From Lineus longissimus (lineage: Eukaryota; Nemertea; Pilidiophora; Heteronemertea; Lineidae): a stretch of DNA of 64,000 nt. Location: positions 1,862,501-1,926,500 of the forward strand of contig NC_088313.1 in NCBI RefSeq assembly GCF_910592395.1. The letters run 5' to 3'. Under the pieces are notes generated by a model. That model was given only the letters and a program-made list of their open reading frames with translations, was not told the DNA's origin and ran no database searches. Within the stretch, counting starts at the first letter, position 1, and each line of letters starts with the position of its first letter. Below, one piece after another: positions 12,301 through 22,780 of this stretch. The position numbers and the translations under genes were made by a program.

Positions 12301-15300
12301 TTTGCCTCTCCAGCACTTCTGACGGTTCCTGTGTTGTTCCACCTGCAGGTGTTCTTGGTAATGAGCTGACGCTTCAAACAGCCAATGTGTTCATTTCCCG
12401 GAATGGTGGTCTGACTTGGTCTGAGCTGTTCAAAGGAAGTTACATCTTCAACATCCTGGATCAAGGAGGAGCAGTAGTTGCTGTTGATAATAATGTCCAT
12501 TCACCGATGAATGATATTAGGTAAGCTTACAAGTTAAGGCTATCATCGCAGCATTAGTTAAAGTGATACTATGATGTGATTTACAACTTTGCGGAAATAC
12601 GTCCGTTTTTAATTGTTGATCACAAATGTAAAGCTCAAATTTTCCATTTTTGATTAGATTTATTATAAAATCGCTGAATGTAAACCACCGCGACCGCGAA
12701 AATGTTCATGTTGTGACGTCATCAACGAAAACGGCATCGAAGCGAGCCGTCCGGGCGGGATTAAACCATCAATTTCTAGAAAATGTGCATTTTGATTCGA
12801 AAACCTTACCAATTTATGAGAAAGTGATGCAGTCATTTGTCAAAAACAGCTAAAACATTATATGGTAAAATTTGACACGAGTTACCCTTTAAGGAATTCA
12901 CACGGCACTGGCAGGTCCTGTGCTGAAATTGAAACCTGGATGGTCGAGCTAATATGCAGGCCTATTTTGTCGTGGGTTCAGAGCGATCGAAGAATCGATT
13001 CCGCTGCCACCAAAGTGAGGCACTGTGTGTAATCCTTGGTTTATTGTTATTAAGTTGTGTTGTGTCGAGAACGGAACTATGGTCAAAGTGCTTAGGTCTC
13101 TTATGATATATATACTCATATTGCCGGGCCACATTGAGAATCAGGTTGGTTGAGGCACAGGTGCTGATAGCTCAAGTGCTGGTCCTTGATACTGACCTGG
13201 TGGCAGCCAATGTGATCCATCAACCTTTACACCCCCATATCTCTGTATAGACCGCTCTTGGTAATGCACTAGAAGAGTCCATTTGGGAAGGTGGGGGTGT
13301 ATTGGTTAATCCATCCGCTCTTTTTGCAGATACAGCTGTGATGAGGGGATGACATGGGAAAGTTACAATTTCACAACAAAGCCAATAATCGTTGATGGTG
13401 TCCTGAATGAACCTGGGATCACCACTCGTATTGTCAGGTGAATGCCATAAAAATTTACCGTCATTGTCTATATGAGACTTTTAACAGTGGGCACTCAGCT
13501 CTTTACCCTTTAAAAACCAAATACTTGTTCTAATTTTCATAACCTGTCCAACTCAAAAGAGTGTAGTATGAACACAGAAGAGTTTGATTCCTCAAAATCG
13601 CCATAGAAACGATCTACCACCTGCACGCCATCTAACAGTAGGCGGAAAAACTGAGGAGCAGACGATCTTTTCAATAAAACTCTTGCTTGTTCAGACTGTG
13701 GGTTTTCGAAAAAAGAGCAGTCTTCCTCTTTATCAAATCTGTCATTCTCATAACTTTTTGCAGTGTCTATGGTCATGAAAATCGAGATGCAGGATGGATG
13801 ATCGTAAAGTTGGACTTCTCCAAGATATTAACTGTAAAGTGTAAGAGGAGTGACTATCAATTGTGGACACCTGCAGACGAGGTAATTACGAATGTATCAT
13901 AAGGTCTTCGTCCTGGAAAGGCACTTTGCTTGTAGACAAGCAACACTTGTTTTAAATTTGACTTGCGCTTGCAAAAGATGCCCCATGCATAAAACTCGAA
14001 AGGCAATGTTTGTCAAAATTCCTCAGTGTCCCTGAAAGATCTATTGGTATAAGAATTGCTTGTGCTTCCATCTTTTTTTTCATGTTTCAAGCCTGCATTT
14101 TAAGAATTTTATTGCAAAATATCCAACATTTCCATTTCCATTTTTTATTTTATCATATCTGTCTCGATTTTCAGCTCGAGGGCCACGACTGCATACTCGG
14201 TTCGAAGATAACATATGAAAAAAGAAAACCGAAGGCCAAATGTTACAATGGTAAAGACTATGTGAGGCAAATTAATACTACAGCCTGTCAGTGCACGGAA
14301 GATGACTATGAATGGTAAGGATGAGTGTGTTTATCTGATCACCCTTGGGTATGAAGTCAAGAAAGAGGAATCCAAACTCTCTCTGTCAACGAATGCTCCA
14401 ATCATTTTGTAGTTTCTGACTGTCGTCGAGCTCCCACCCACTCTTGTTGCGGTGGATATTTCTACTTATTTTGGTGTTGTAATCTAGGAGTAGGGCCCTC
14501 CAAAGAAGAAACCCCAACCGAAGACGGAGGGAGGCAGCCTCAATGCTGTAATGGCCATATCAATTGCAAAAGAAGAAGAGAATGACCTGAAATCTAATTT
14601 AGCTGAATTTGCTTTTTTGCAGTGACTTTGGCTATGAGAAGACGAATGGAAAGTGCAATGTATCATCGTGGCTGGACCCTAAACTTCCCCGAGGAGACTG
14701 TCCTGACAGCACTAGCTACAATAAGACTGATGGGTAAGTATATCATTGTCGTTCCTGGTTGATGCCAATTATGACCTACGATCCCAATTTTTTTCAACAT
14801 CATGAAATCGTGAAATCAGATTGCCGTGAATATTTTCAAGTTGACAGTAAATTGATTAGTGAATTTTAAAAATCGTTTTTTGCCCTGTGGTAAATTTCAT
14901 TCAGTTATTGTAGGAGTTAATTTATTGTAATTTAATTTAATTTAATTTAATTTAATTTAATTTAATTTAATTTAATTTAATTTAATTTAATTTAATTTAA
15001 TTTAATTTAATTTAATTTAATTTAACTAATTTAATGATTTTGCATTGTTCCATTTTAGATATCGTAAAGTCGCCGCTGATAGTTGCCAAGGTGGTGACAT
15101 CCATCCGACGACAGAAACAAATTGTTCCCTTGTTGCCCCGAGTCAACTTTCCATCATTCCTCCAAAGAAGATGGTTCTTAAAGTGAAAGAGTCGGCAAAT
15201 TTTACGCTTATTCAATGGCAGGCAAGTGAAATGCAAGGATTTTTCAGTCACAATTGATGTTTCGGTATCCAAACCAAACGATGCCTTTTGTGCAAGATCA

Positions 15301-18300
15301 ATGTTTCATCCAGTTTCTGGAAAATGCTGGTCCATGGCCTAGGGCTTGAAATAATGGCCCTGCGTCCATGTGAGACCTGAATTAGCATTTCAGATAATCC
15401 CACTTTACTTAGTCTTGCGATTACAGATGGATACTTGAATAATCAAGTATGATGATTGAATCCCTGCGTCCGGAAAGACAACCCCCAGCAAAGTAACTGA
15501 GTATAATAGCTGCCATGAAGAGTTGTGTTTGGTTTGCACAAATAACTTTTATGATAATCTCCAAGTTTCATTTTCTAGGGTACAAAGAAGACAACAACAT
15601 ATACTTGGAACTTTGGCGATGGTCATACGCTGCCTAACCTCAAAGGCTTTGATGGCAATTCGGTGCAGAATCACTCCTACTCATCAAGTGGTCATTACGT
15701 AGTTAATGTGACAGCCTCTAATTCGGAAGGACGTGATGTAGCTAATATCACAGTTGATGTGCAAGGTTTGTATCTGGGCATAACCTACTTTTTTTCTTTT
15801 TCCTTGGACTTGAGCATTGGGCGCACAGTAAGGCGAGACTTTTTTTATACCTTGGTTAGCATGCTTTTTCATCCAAGGACAAGCTGAGGAGAGTTGAATA
15901 AAAAAAAATATTTAAAAAAATTTTGCTCTCGCGGAAGACTTCTGTAGAGACAGCTCAGAGGAGGAAGAAAAGAAAAAAAATTTTTTTCATTTCAAAAATA
16001 AAAATTTCTGTTTCCATCTTTGCGTGGCATTGTGGGTAAATCTCGCGCAACTCTAGTTTGGTCTCACTCCACAGTGCGGCCGTTGTCAAATTTTAACGGA
16101 TTATGGGTTTTTTTCTTGCAGAGGAGATGCTAGCCCTACACGTTATTGTACCCCACGGAGTACACATCTACCACGATATCTCATTCTATGCCACGTTGAG
16201 TCCTGACATAAAGTTTGGTGACACTTTTTATGTTTGGCATTTTGGGGACGAGGTAAATATGAGTTTAGTCAAGAGTCTATTTCACGAGTGCTTGTGTGTT
16301 TGAAGTGCATACAAAAAAGCCTTAAATTGGCCAGGAAAATTTGGAAGCGTTTCGTTCAAATCACTTGTTCATTATCATGATTTGTACAATTTTGGTAATT
16401 TGAATGTTTTTAGATACTTCAGACTTGAATACATTTTGTTCAGCTGCTTTGTTTTCTTTGAGAAATCAACAAAAATCAGAGCATCGCTTTTCATAAAATT
16501 AACTATATAAGTTGAAATTGATTTTACAGAGTTGTTAGTAATTGAATTCAGTTTGTTGACTGTTTGAAAAGGAGTACCATAGTCAAATACAGTCTCTCAT
16601 CTTGTTCTCATCGAGCCCACAACCAGTGAAGACTGGAATAGAACTACTATATACCTGTTTGCCACAAGACCTGAGCCAGTCTCTCATCTTGTTCTCATCG
16701 AGCCCACAACCAGTGAAGACTGGAATAGAACTACTATATACCTGTTTGCCACAAGACCTGAGCCAGTCTCTCATCTTGTTCTCATCGAGCCCACAACCAG
16801 TGAAGACTGGAATAGAACTACAATGTAATTTATCATTGTAGTCTAGTAAAAACTTGAATATTTTCTTTCGAGAAGTGTATGTTTCATGTCAAGTGTACCT
16901 TGATTGTTTTTAGAAGCAACATGACAGACCCTTGCTCTCCTGGAATCCCAGCGTACAACACAACTACACCAGGCCGGGGATGTACACAGTTATGGTTCAG
17001 GCAGCGAATGCAGTCAGCACCGTATTCCGGCGCTTCAATATCATGGTCTACGGTAAGTTGTGACTGTTACTTAAAGAAATAAAAAGGAATGAATACCGTT
17101 TAATATACTGATACTATGATGTGATTTACAACTTTGCGGAAGTACGTCCGTTTTTAATTGTTGATCACAAATCTAAAGCTCAAATTTTCCATTTTTGATT
17201 GGATTTATTATAAAATCGCTGAATGTAAACCACAGCGAGCGTGAAAATGTTCATGTTGTGACGTCATCAACGAAAACGGCATCGAAGCGAGACGTCCGGG
17301 CGGGATTAAATCATCAATTTCTAGAAAATGTGTATTTCGATTCGAAAACCTTACCGATTTATGAGAAAGTGACGCAGTCATTTGTCAAAAACAGCTAAAA
17401 CATTATATGGTGAAATTTGACATGAGTTACCCTTTAAGCCATTTCAGTTCCTTGTGAAAGTAATAACGTCATTTGTTCAATATCATCGTCTGTGGTATTA
17501 AGTTGTTACAGTTACTAAAAGCAATAAAAAAGGGTTAAACGCTGTTTTAGCTGGGCCAGTGCATGGTGAAAATTCTTCTTCCAATTCTAGCCAAAGTGAA
17601 GACTGTTCGCCTGTCGTTCTCTGTGAATATGGAAATAGCAAACAAGAGGACTCCAGCCTGGAGACATCTATTTGAAACAAGTCTGAAGGAACAACTCATG
17701 TCTGTAAGTTAAAATTAGGGAACTATTCAAATTGTCTGATGTGTTCTTTTGCTGTCCAGTTTAGAACACTGACTCAGCTACAGAGCTGTCCACAGTAAAA
17801 ACCTAATGGTCATGCACCTGTATTGAACCAATCAGCTTGCGATTTTACACGAAAATAGTTCAGTTTGAGATCAATGCATTGTTGCGATGTTGTTAGATAA
17901 ATCTCCCCGAGGATTTATTTGCTGATTATTGCCAAATCTAATTCAGTTTCATCGGGTGCTGTTTCATGCATCGTCAGATGTTTTCGTCACTGATCTGTCC
18001 TTGATGTCATGTAGGTGCTGGCCATTGAGAGAAATCGCCTCGAGGTTGTACTCCTGACAGTCATTCCTTCTCGAGCAGACGTTTCCATTTTGCCCTCACC
18101 AGATGGCGCCGATACCGATTTGGACAAGGTAAGAATAAAAGTAGTCATCAGAGTTGTCGTTTTAATCTTAACGCTTTAGCACTCAGTATTTTAATTATTT
18201 TTTAATGAAATTTTCTTTACAAATTTTAAAAGCTATTGTTTATGTTTTTTCTCCATTGTTAAGGTTGCTGATGATTTAGTGAACTCTGCACAACAGCATA

Positions 18301-19929
18301 AGATCTACCTAACAGTGAATGGGTACGGTGTTGTACATGTGGTCAATGCATCCATTCTACCTGGTAAGTCGCGATTCAGGAATTCCATTTTTGCCGTCCA
18401 TAGAGCAAGATTTGAAAGTGAAAAGTCTCACACCTTAAATTTCAGATGTTTTCTGAAATTTTACAAGGTTTTTGTTCACCATCCCTGAAATCAGTGGAGT
18501 GTAGGTCCATTGTTTTTTGCCCGGGATTGCTGTGATCAAGAGAGCATATACCCACTGTCAAGTATGGAATCGATGCTTGCTACTGTCGATGAAACTCTGC
18601 ACTCTGCAGGTGAAAGCAAATGAGTTGGGTACAAAAGAAACTTTTCCTGAGTTTTAACCCAATACAATTCTTGTCCAAAAAAAGATTGTAACACAACACA
18701 TGTAGATTACGCTTTAAAAAGTCGTTTCAAATTTCAGATAATCTTCACCCTGCGAAGCCAACTTCTGAAAAGGAAAGGGACTTCACTGCTGTGTACATTT
18801 GTGTTCCAATTCTAATCCTTGCCGTCTTTGTGTCTGCCCTGGTGGTAATGCACTACAAGAAGTAAGTATCACGTCTGTTTTCAGTTTCAGGGCACATCAG
18901 TTTCAGTTTCACTTCAGTTTTTCTCCTCAGAGCTGGTCGTCGCTGAAGGTCTCTGGTAAAGAGATAATGCCACAAAACGTGCGACGTCCCCGAACTCACT
19001 TTTTGGATTGATTTTTTGCATTATTTAGCCCTAATAAGGAAGAAATTGAGGCTGAAATAGACTTGTTTATACTTCTTGCCATGTGTTTGTTGGTTAAAAT
19101 GTGATTGGGGAGTCAAAAACAAAAAAAAATTTGAAGAAAAAAAAAAAAAAAAATTTTTTTTCTGGCGACAGGCTGCTGACCCCAGTGTTATTGTTTTGTA
19201 TGCTGCACCTGCCAATTAGTCGAGACTTTGGTTTTTATCCGACTTTTTGCTACATCTCGTTCTTCACTTCTAGAAAATTCATGGAATTCCGTCGGTATTC
19301 ACTGCTACGAGATCGGAATGCAACAGACGCGTTACTGGATGAAGACGACGATGACCCACCTCTCGACCCTAACCCAGATTTTGGACTCGCGGATGATGAC
19401 GATTTAGGTTAGTTATGATGAAAACTTATGCTACTTATAATAATGACGCAATTTTGTTGTAATTGAAACTAGAGGCCGCCATCTTTAACTTTCAAGCATT
19501 GAAATTCATGCAAGATGTGAGTTCTGTCGATTGAAGCACTCACTCACTCACGCAACATGACATTTCTGTGTCCACTGCACCACAAACTGTCACTTGAAAA
19601 CCCTTTTTAAATAGTCCAGTGCTTTTTTATATAATTTTCAAAATGAATGCATACATCAAATTTGACATCCTTTTACTGAATTTTACCTGTAATTTGACTT
19701 TTAATGATGTACTTGGATTGAATTTTGACACCGCAGTCCTGATACAAAAATAGCATGTGTGCTGGTCATAAGAAAACTAATGTCAAATATAAGATGTGTT
19801 ATTACACCACAAACAAAATCCCTTCATACACTTATATATTTGGTTCATATTTCAGTTGGAAATGAGCCACCAGCTCTGGTTATGATGACGGGTGATCGCT
19901 TACATGGTGAAAACCAGGTAGAATGTTAG
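6362..19929 (+). CDS. SORCS: SorCS-type VPS10 domain sorting receptor, complete
   Basis: Twenty-six exons: 6362-6640, 7109-7173, 7441-7540, 7838-7993, 8437-8507, 8680-8744, 9004-9122, 9809-9901, 10373-10543, 11046-11195, 11522-11627, 12349-12520, 13330-13437, 13764-13881, 14175-14314, 14623-14733, 15059-15221, 15579-15765, 16122-16252, 16914-17052, 17591-17703, 18015-18128, 18264-18363, 18738-18861, 19274-19407, 19856-19929. Phases all agree and the CDS is 3303 nt (1100 aa). Signal peptide at 1-23; propeptide ending in the furin site RFRR (53-56); VPS10 beta-propeller from about 92 to 590; then a 10CC module with exactly ten cysteines over exons 14-17; a PKD domain (TYTWNFGDG, exon 18) and a second PKD-like fold (VWHFGDE, exon 19); one membrane span at about 1008-1028. 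The ~70 residue tail has YSLL (1040-1043), a YxxPhi adaptor motif, and acidic clusters. VPS10 plus PKD defines the SorCS branch, not sortilin (no PKD) or SorLA. Such receptors sort neurotrophic and other cargo between Golgi, endosome and surface. Intron 17 has a GC donor. Which vertebrate SorCS it matches best cannot be decided by eye. Confidence 0.93.
9132..9338 (-). pseudogene. THAP zinc-finger fragment, antisense in SorCS intron 7
   Basis: On minus an ATG opens MVYCVAPNCVKDS..., followed by THFHEFPKP and RKLWIRKCKR. The C-x4-C pair, the FHxFP motif and the tryptophan/basic helix are the first two thirds of a THAP C2CH DNA-binding domain. The final Cys-x2-His and the AVPTIF-like end are missing. 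The frame runs on into unrelated residues and overlaps SorCS exon 7 in antisense to about 9087. A possible donor (AATCCAG, GTGGAT) lies at the point where similarity ends, so this may be the first exon of an antisense THAP gene; no second exon was found. A relic of a P-element-like transposon or a retrocopied THAP gene is the simpler reading. Confidence 0.5.
10072..10352 (+). mobile_element. Pogo/Tigger-like MITE with internal triplication
   Basis: The same family as the element at 12011-12188, but its middle (TGTCCTGATTAGAGAGG to the next such motif) occurs three times, at 10072, 10164 and 10256, giving a 92 bp period. The right end (GTGTCTGCTAAGAGAGATTC) is degenerate. The left terminal repeat is missing. 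It lies in SorCS intron 8, just before exon 9. Confidence 0.75.
10582..10716 (+). mobile_element. 5S rRNA-like SINE copy 2
   Basis: Inverted relative to the copy at 35-168. Positions 10658-10703 run from GGAAGTTAAGC to GGTGACC over 46 bases, the same spacing as the A-box to C-box region of eukaryotic 5S rRNA (GGAAGCTAAGC to GGTGACC). Upstream, GGCCTAGTGGTTGG also resembles a tRNA A box, so a tRNA or mixed Pol III origin cannot be ruled out. It sits in SorCS intron 9. Confidence 0.6.
11275..11450 (-). mobile_element. Decayed tRNA-headed SINE in SorCS intron 10
   Basis: Body sequence (ATTACCCC..GTTCACAGAA, GTGCTCATTTGAAC, CAGTGTCTCG) is shared with the better-preserved element at 29430-29660 in the same orientation. 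The tRNA-like head is badly eroded here. Confidence 0.6.
12009..12190 (+). mobile_element. Pogo/Tigger-like MITE, complete
   Basis: A 178 bp element (12011-12188) with inverted ends CAGTAGAACCTCTCTATTA and ...GGGAGGTTCTACTG, flanked by TA on both sides as expected for Tc1/mariner/pogo insertions. The interior carries several copies of GTCCTTAATAGAGAGG. It has no coding capacity and lies in SorCS intron 11. Confidence 0.85.
12558..12892. mobile_element. TTAA-flanked 327 bp element, copy 1
   Basis: About 94% identical to the element at 17104-17433, from GATACTATGATGTGATTTAC through GTTACCCTTTAA. Both copies are bounded by TTAA, the target of piggyBac-type transposases. Terminal inverted similarity (AGTGATACT / AGGGTAACT) is weak. 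It is non-coding, in SorCS intron 12. Confidence 0.65.
13577..13682. repeat. Dispersed repeat, inverted partner at 20009-20115
   Basis: This ~106 bp segment (including GCCATAGAAACGAT and GAGGAGCAGACGATC) reappears as its reverse complement just after the SorCS stop codon. Family unknown; the pair could fold within a SorCS pre-mRNA. Confidence 0.7.
14931..15025. repeat. (TTTAA)19 microsatellite
   Basis: Nineteen uninterrupted TTTAA units lie in SorCS intron 16 and end 33 bases before exon 17. Length polymorphism is likely. Confidence 0.98.
16591..16820. repeat. 87 bp tandem repeat, 2.6 copies
   Basis: Units start at 16591, 16678 and 16765 with AGTCTCTCATCTTGTTCTCA and are practically identical, so the expansion is recent. 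The period is 29 codons and is open on both strands, but there is no sign that it is exonic. It lies in SorCS intron 19. Confidence 0.95.
17100..17437. mobile_element. TTAA-flanked element, copy 2
   Basis: Same orientation and family as 12562-12888, in SorCS intron 20, with TTAA at 17100-17103 and 17434-17437. Differences from copy 1 are scattered substitutions. Confidence 0.65.
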
Positions 19930-20008
19930 CAGCAGGATTGGTGCGTTTCACTTAACCCTCTAACCGCCACCGTCACCGAATTGTGACGAGCACCTATGCG
20001 TTATTCAT

Positions 20009-20115
20009 TGAGTTTCATTGAAAAGATCGTCTGCTCCTCAGTTTTCCCGCCTACTGATAGATGGCGTGTAGGTAGTATATCGTTTCTATGGCGGTTTCGA
20101 GGAATCTAACTCTTC
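20009..20115. repeat. Inverted partner of the repeat at 13577-13682
   Basis: Reverse-complement copy starting 80 bp after the SorCS stop codon (GAAAAGATCGTCTGCTCCTC, ATCGTTTCTATGGC). Confidence 0.7.
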
Positions 20116-20374
20116 TCTGTTTCAAGCCACAGTCTTTTAAAAACAGGTTATCGGAAAAATCTTTAAATTTTTTTTTTAATTCTTCAGTTTAAGGGTTAAC
20201 TAGGACCAAAAAACTACAATTATTGTGATAAATTTTGTACGGAATCTCTTCCTGATACGTTAAACCGTCAATTTTTTGTGGGCGTTTTATTTTTGCGGAT
20301 TTTCCAACATGTGTTGATTGAGAAAGCTGACTTAATTCTCCTTATCACAGTGCTGCAACAAAGCCTAATTATTC

Positions 20375-20556
20375 TACAGTAGAACCTCTCTATCAAGGAC
20401 ACCATCGGGACTGACAAATGCTGTCCTTAATAGAGAGGTGTCCTGATTAGAGAGGTCAAATTGAATGGTAAGTACCAATTTGGGACCAAAACTAGTGTCC
20501 TTAATAGAGAGGTTGTCCTTTATAGAGAGGTGTCCGCTAAGGGATGTTCCACTGTA
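20375..20556 (+). mobile_element. Pogo/Tigger-like MITE, complete
   Basis: A 178 bp element at 20377-20554, the same length as the copy at 12011, with CAGTAGAACC...GTTCCACTG ends and TA on both sides. Confidence 0.88.
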
Positions 20557-22194
20557 TTTTAAATGGAAATATGAAGGAAATCAGGCTTATTTTTGGCCTC
20601 TCCTGAAAAGGAGGAAATGTGACTTAGGTTGTTTTGGCCAGGCCTTCACAAATGTGGACGAGAATGTGTTAGACATGTTTTATTGGAAAGCTTATAGAGT
20701 TAAATATGATTGTTTGGTTGTGATGTGTGTATCATTGATTGAGAGGCCCATGGTTGTGATGTATATAGATAGGTCCGTGATGCATGCTCCTTGCATGCGT
20801 GGAGAGTGTCCCAAAAAATACAACAAGGATTTAAGATTTGATTTTTCTATTGTTTGGGTGCAAGTGCATCCATTTTTTTAACGATCAATTGGAATAGTTC
20901 GTATCTATATTCTGGTCCAATCACATATGGTAAATTTGAGTTTTTGGATAGTCATAAATTCCAAGGACAATGTAAGTATGAGGTATTTTGAAGGGAATAC
21001 TGTTAAAATCTTCGTATTATTCTCTCGAATGTAAATCTGGAAGTTCAACTTTGAATATCATTGCCTCAGATGCTTTACATGTGCTTCAAGATCAAACTAA
21101 ATGATGTGATACTGTTTTATTCTAAACTCTACATTGTCTTCCTGTAAGATGTGACGAAAGTTACTCCTGCTACTCTACACTCAGATCTTCTCAATCTTGT
21201 TGAAGTTCCCATCTTTATAAAGCATTGGGTTAAAAGACAGATGAGGTCAATTTTGTTGGCAATCTTTGATGTTTAGAGATAAGATTGTTAAAAAATCATC
21301 ACTGTGTTATCCTAGACATAAAGAGGATTTTTTAAAGGGAGAGAAAACAGTATTCTTAGTGCAGAAACTCGAGTTTTGGCTGCTAGTCTTAGAAGTTGCT
21401 ATCATGATGGGTCTACATTAAGACCAGATGAAAATTGTACATGTAAATGTTTCCAAAGATGCTGCGTCAACGTGTTTAAGCCAGTCGGGACAAGGCGTAC
21501 CTCATCTGGCTTAATGACGTCAACACAGTAAGTTTCCATTTTGTCGTTTATTCATGATTTTCAAAGTCTAATTTTAGGCACTCGGCTTTAATGTCACGGT
21601 TTATTGTTAAAGGGGGACTATAGATAGGAACTAGGGGGTCAAATTAGCAGTCTTCAGGTGAATTATATGATCAGTTGGGGGACTTTTTGTGTATGTAAAA
21701 TATCTTCCTCGTGCAAGCCTGAATAGTTTTGATGTACGGTGAGATAGGAGAGACCTCTAGTGGTGACTTTGTTTAACTTTATCTTGTCTAACTGACTACT
21801 GGCTATTGTCTCCCTTTAATGCTTTAGTGCAATAAATGAAGCTTTTGATTAGGGCTTGCTGTATCATATTCGATTAAGGTACACCACTCATGTTTCTGTT
21901 TATAAATGTTTAACCTGGTTGAAAGAACTTGTTGACTTTGTCCTGGTTGTGAAATCTTTTTCTGGCATATCATGTAAATATTGACCTTTGTAGCGTATGG
22001 AGATTTCGATGTCAGAATGTTATCCAAGGTTTGGATTATTGGTGTCCGATTGTTATAAGGTAAACCTCAGATTTTAAAACCATTAGCTTTTGTTGATATT
22101 GCAGACGTAAATGATAATATATTTCATGTATTGATAATATTTCCAAAGAGAAATTTATGGGTTTTCTCTCAAAATGTAGTGCACTTCTCACCAA

Positions 22195-22780
22195 TCTGTC
22201 CTGATTAGAGGGGTTGCATTGAATGGAAACAACCGATTTTGGATTAAACTAGTGTCCTTAGTAGTGTGTAGGTATCAAACTAGGGATTTTGAGACCCTCT
22301 CCCACTGTACGCACATAATCCTTAACTCTTTCAGTGCCCAGGATTTGGGCATTTTTGGGCATTGTCACTACCCAAAATCTCACAAAAATAATTGAGATAC
22401 ACTCATCAAAATTCTTCAAAACCTTTGTCTTTACCTCCTGTTTCAATAAAACAGCAGTAATAACTAGGGGCATACTAGGATTATGTTCTAAATTTTTTTG
22501 AGGGAGTGGTATTTTTGGCCGATTTTCACCATTTTTCACCTAAAATGAGGGGTGGCAAACCCCACCCCACCCTCTCAGTCGAAAAAATTATTCAATTTGG
22601 ACGCCCCAGGCCAGAGAAACCATATGAACCACATTTGAGTAGCTGGGGACATCTGGTGTCGTCTGGAGGAACTAAAATACCTTAATATTTAGGACGTACA
22701 TGTACGTCCTTGGCACTGAAAGAGTTAATAGAGAGGCTGTCCTTAATAGAGAGGTGTCCGCTAAAGGAGGTTCCCTTGTA
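22195..22780 (+). mobile_element. Pogo/Tigger-like MITE interrupted by another element
   Basis: The family motif TGTCCTGATTAGAGGGGTTG near 22198 and the end GTGTCCGCTAAAGGAGGTTC near 22756 bracket foreign DNA. The left terminal repeat is lost, and about 55 bases (22266-22320) match neither element. Confidence 0.75.
22322..22728. mobile_element. piggyBac-type MITE nested in the pogo-type MITE
   Basis: A 399 bp element (22326-22724) with perfect inverted ends CTCTTTCAGTGCC / GGCACTGAAAGAG is flanked by TTAA at 22322-22325 and 22725-22728. Removing it with one TTAA restores the host motif CCTTAATAGAGAGG. Near its right end GGACGTACATGTACGTCC (22692-22709) is an 18 bp perfect palindrome. No transposase frame is present. 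Confidence 0.88.

Noticed and set aside
20465-20881. 138-codon plus frame after SorCS
   Set aside because: Its first part is the pogo-type MITE and the rest has no family resemblance.
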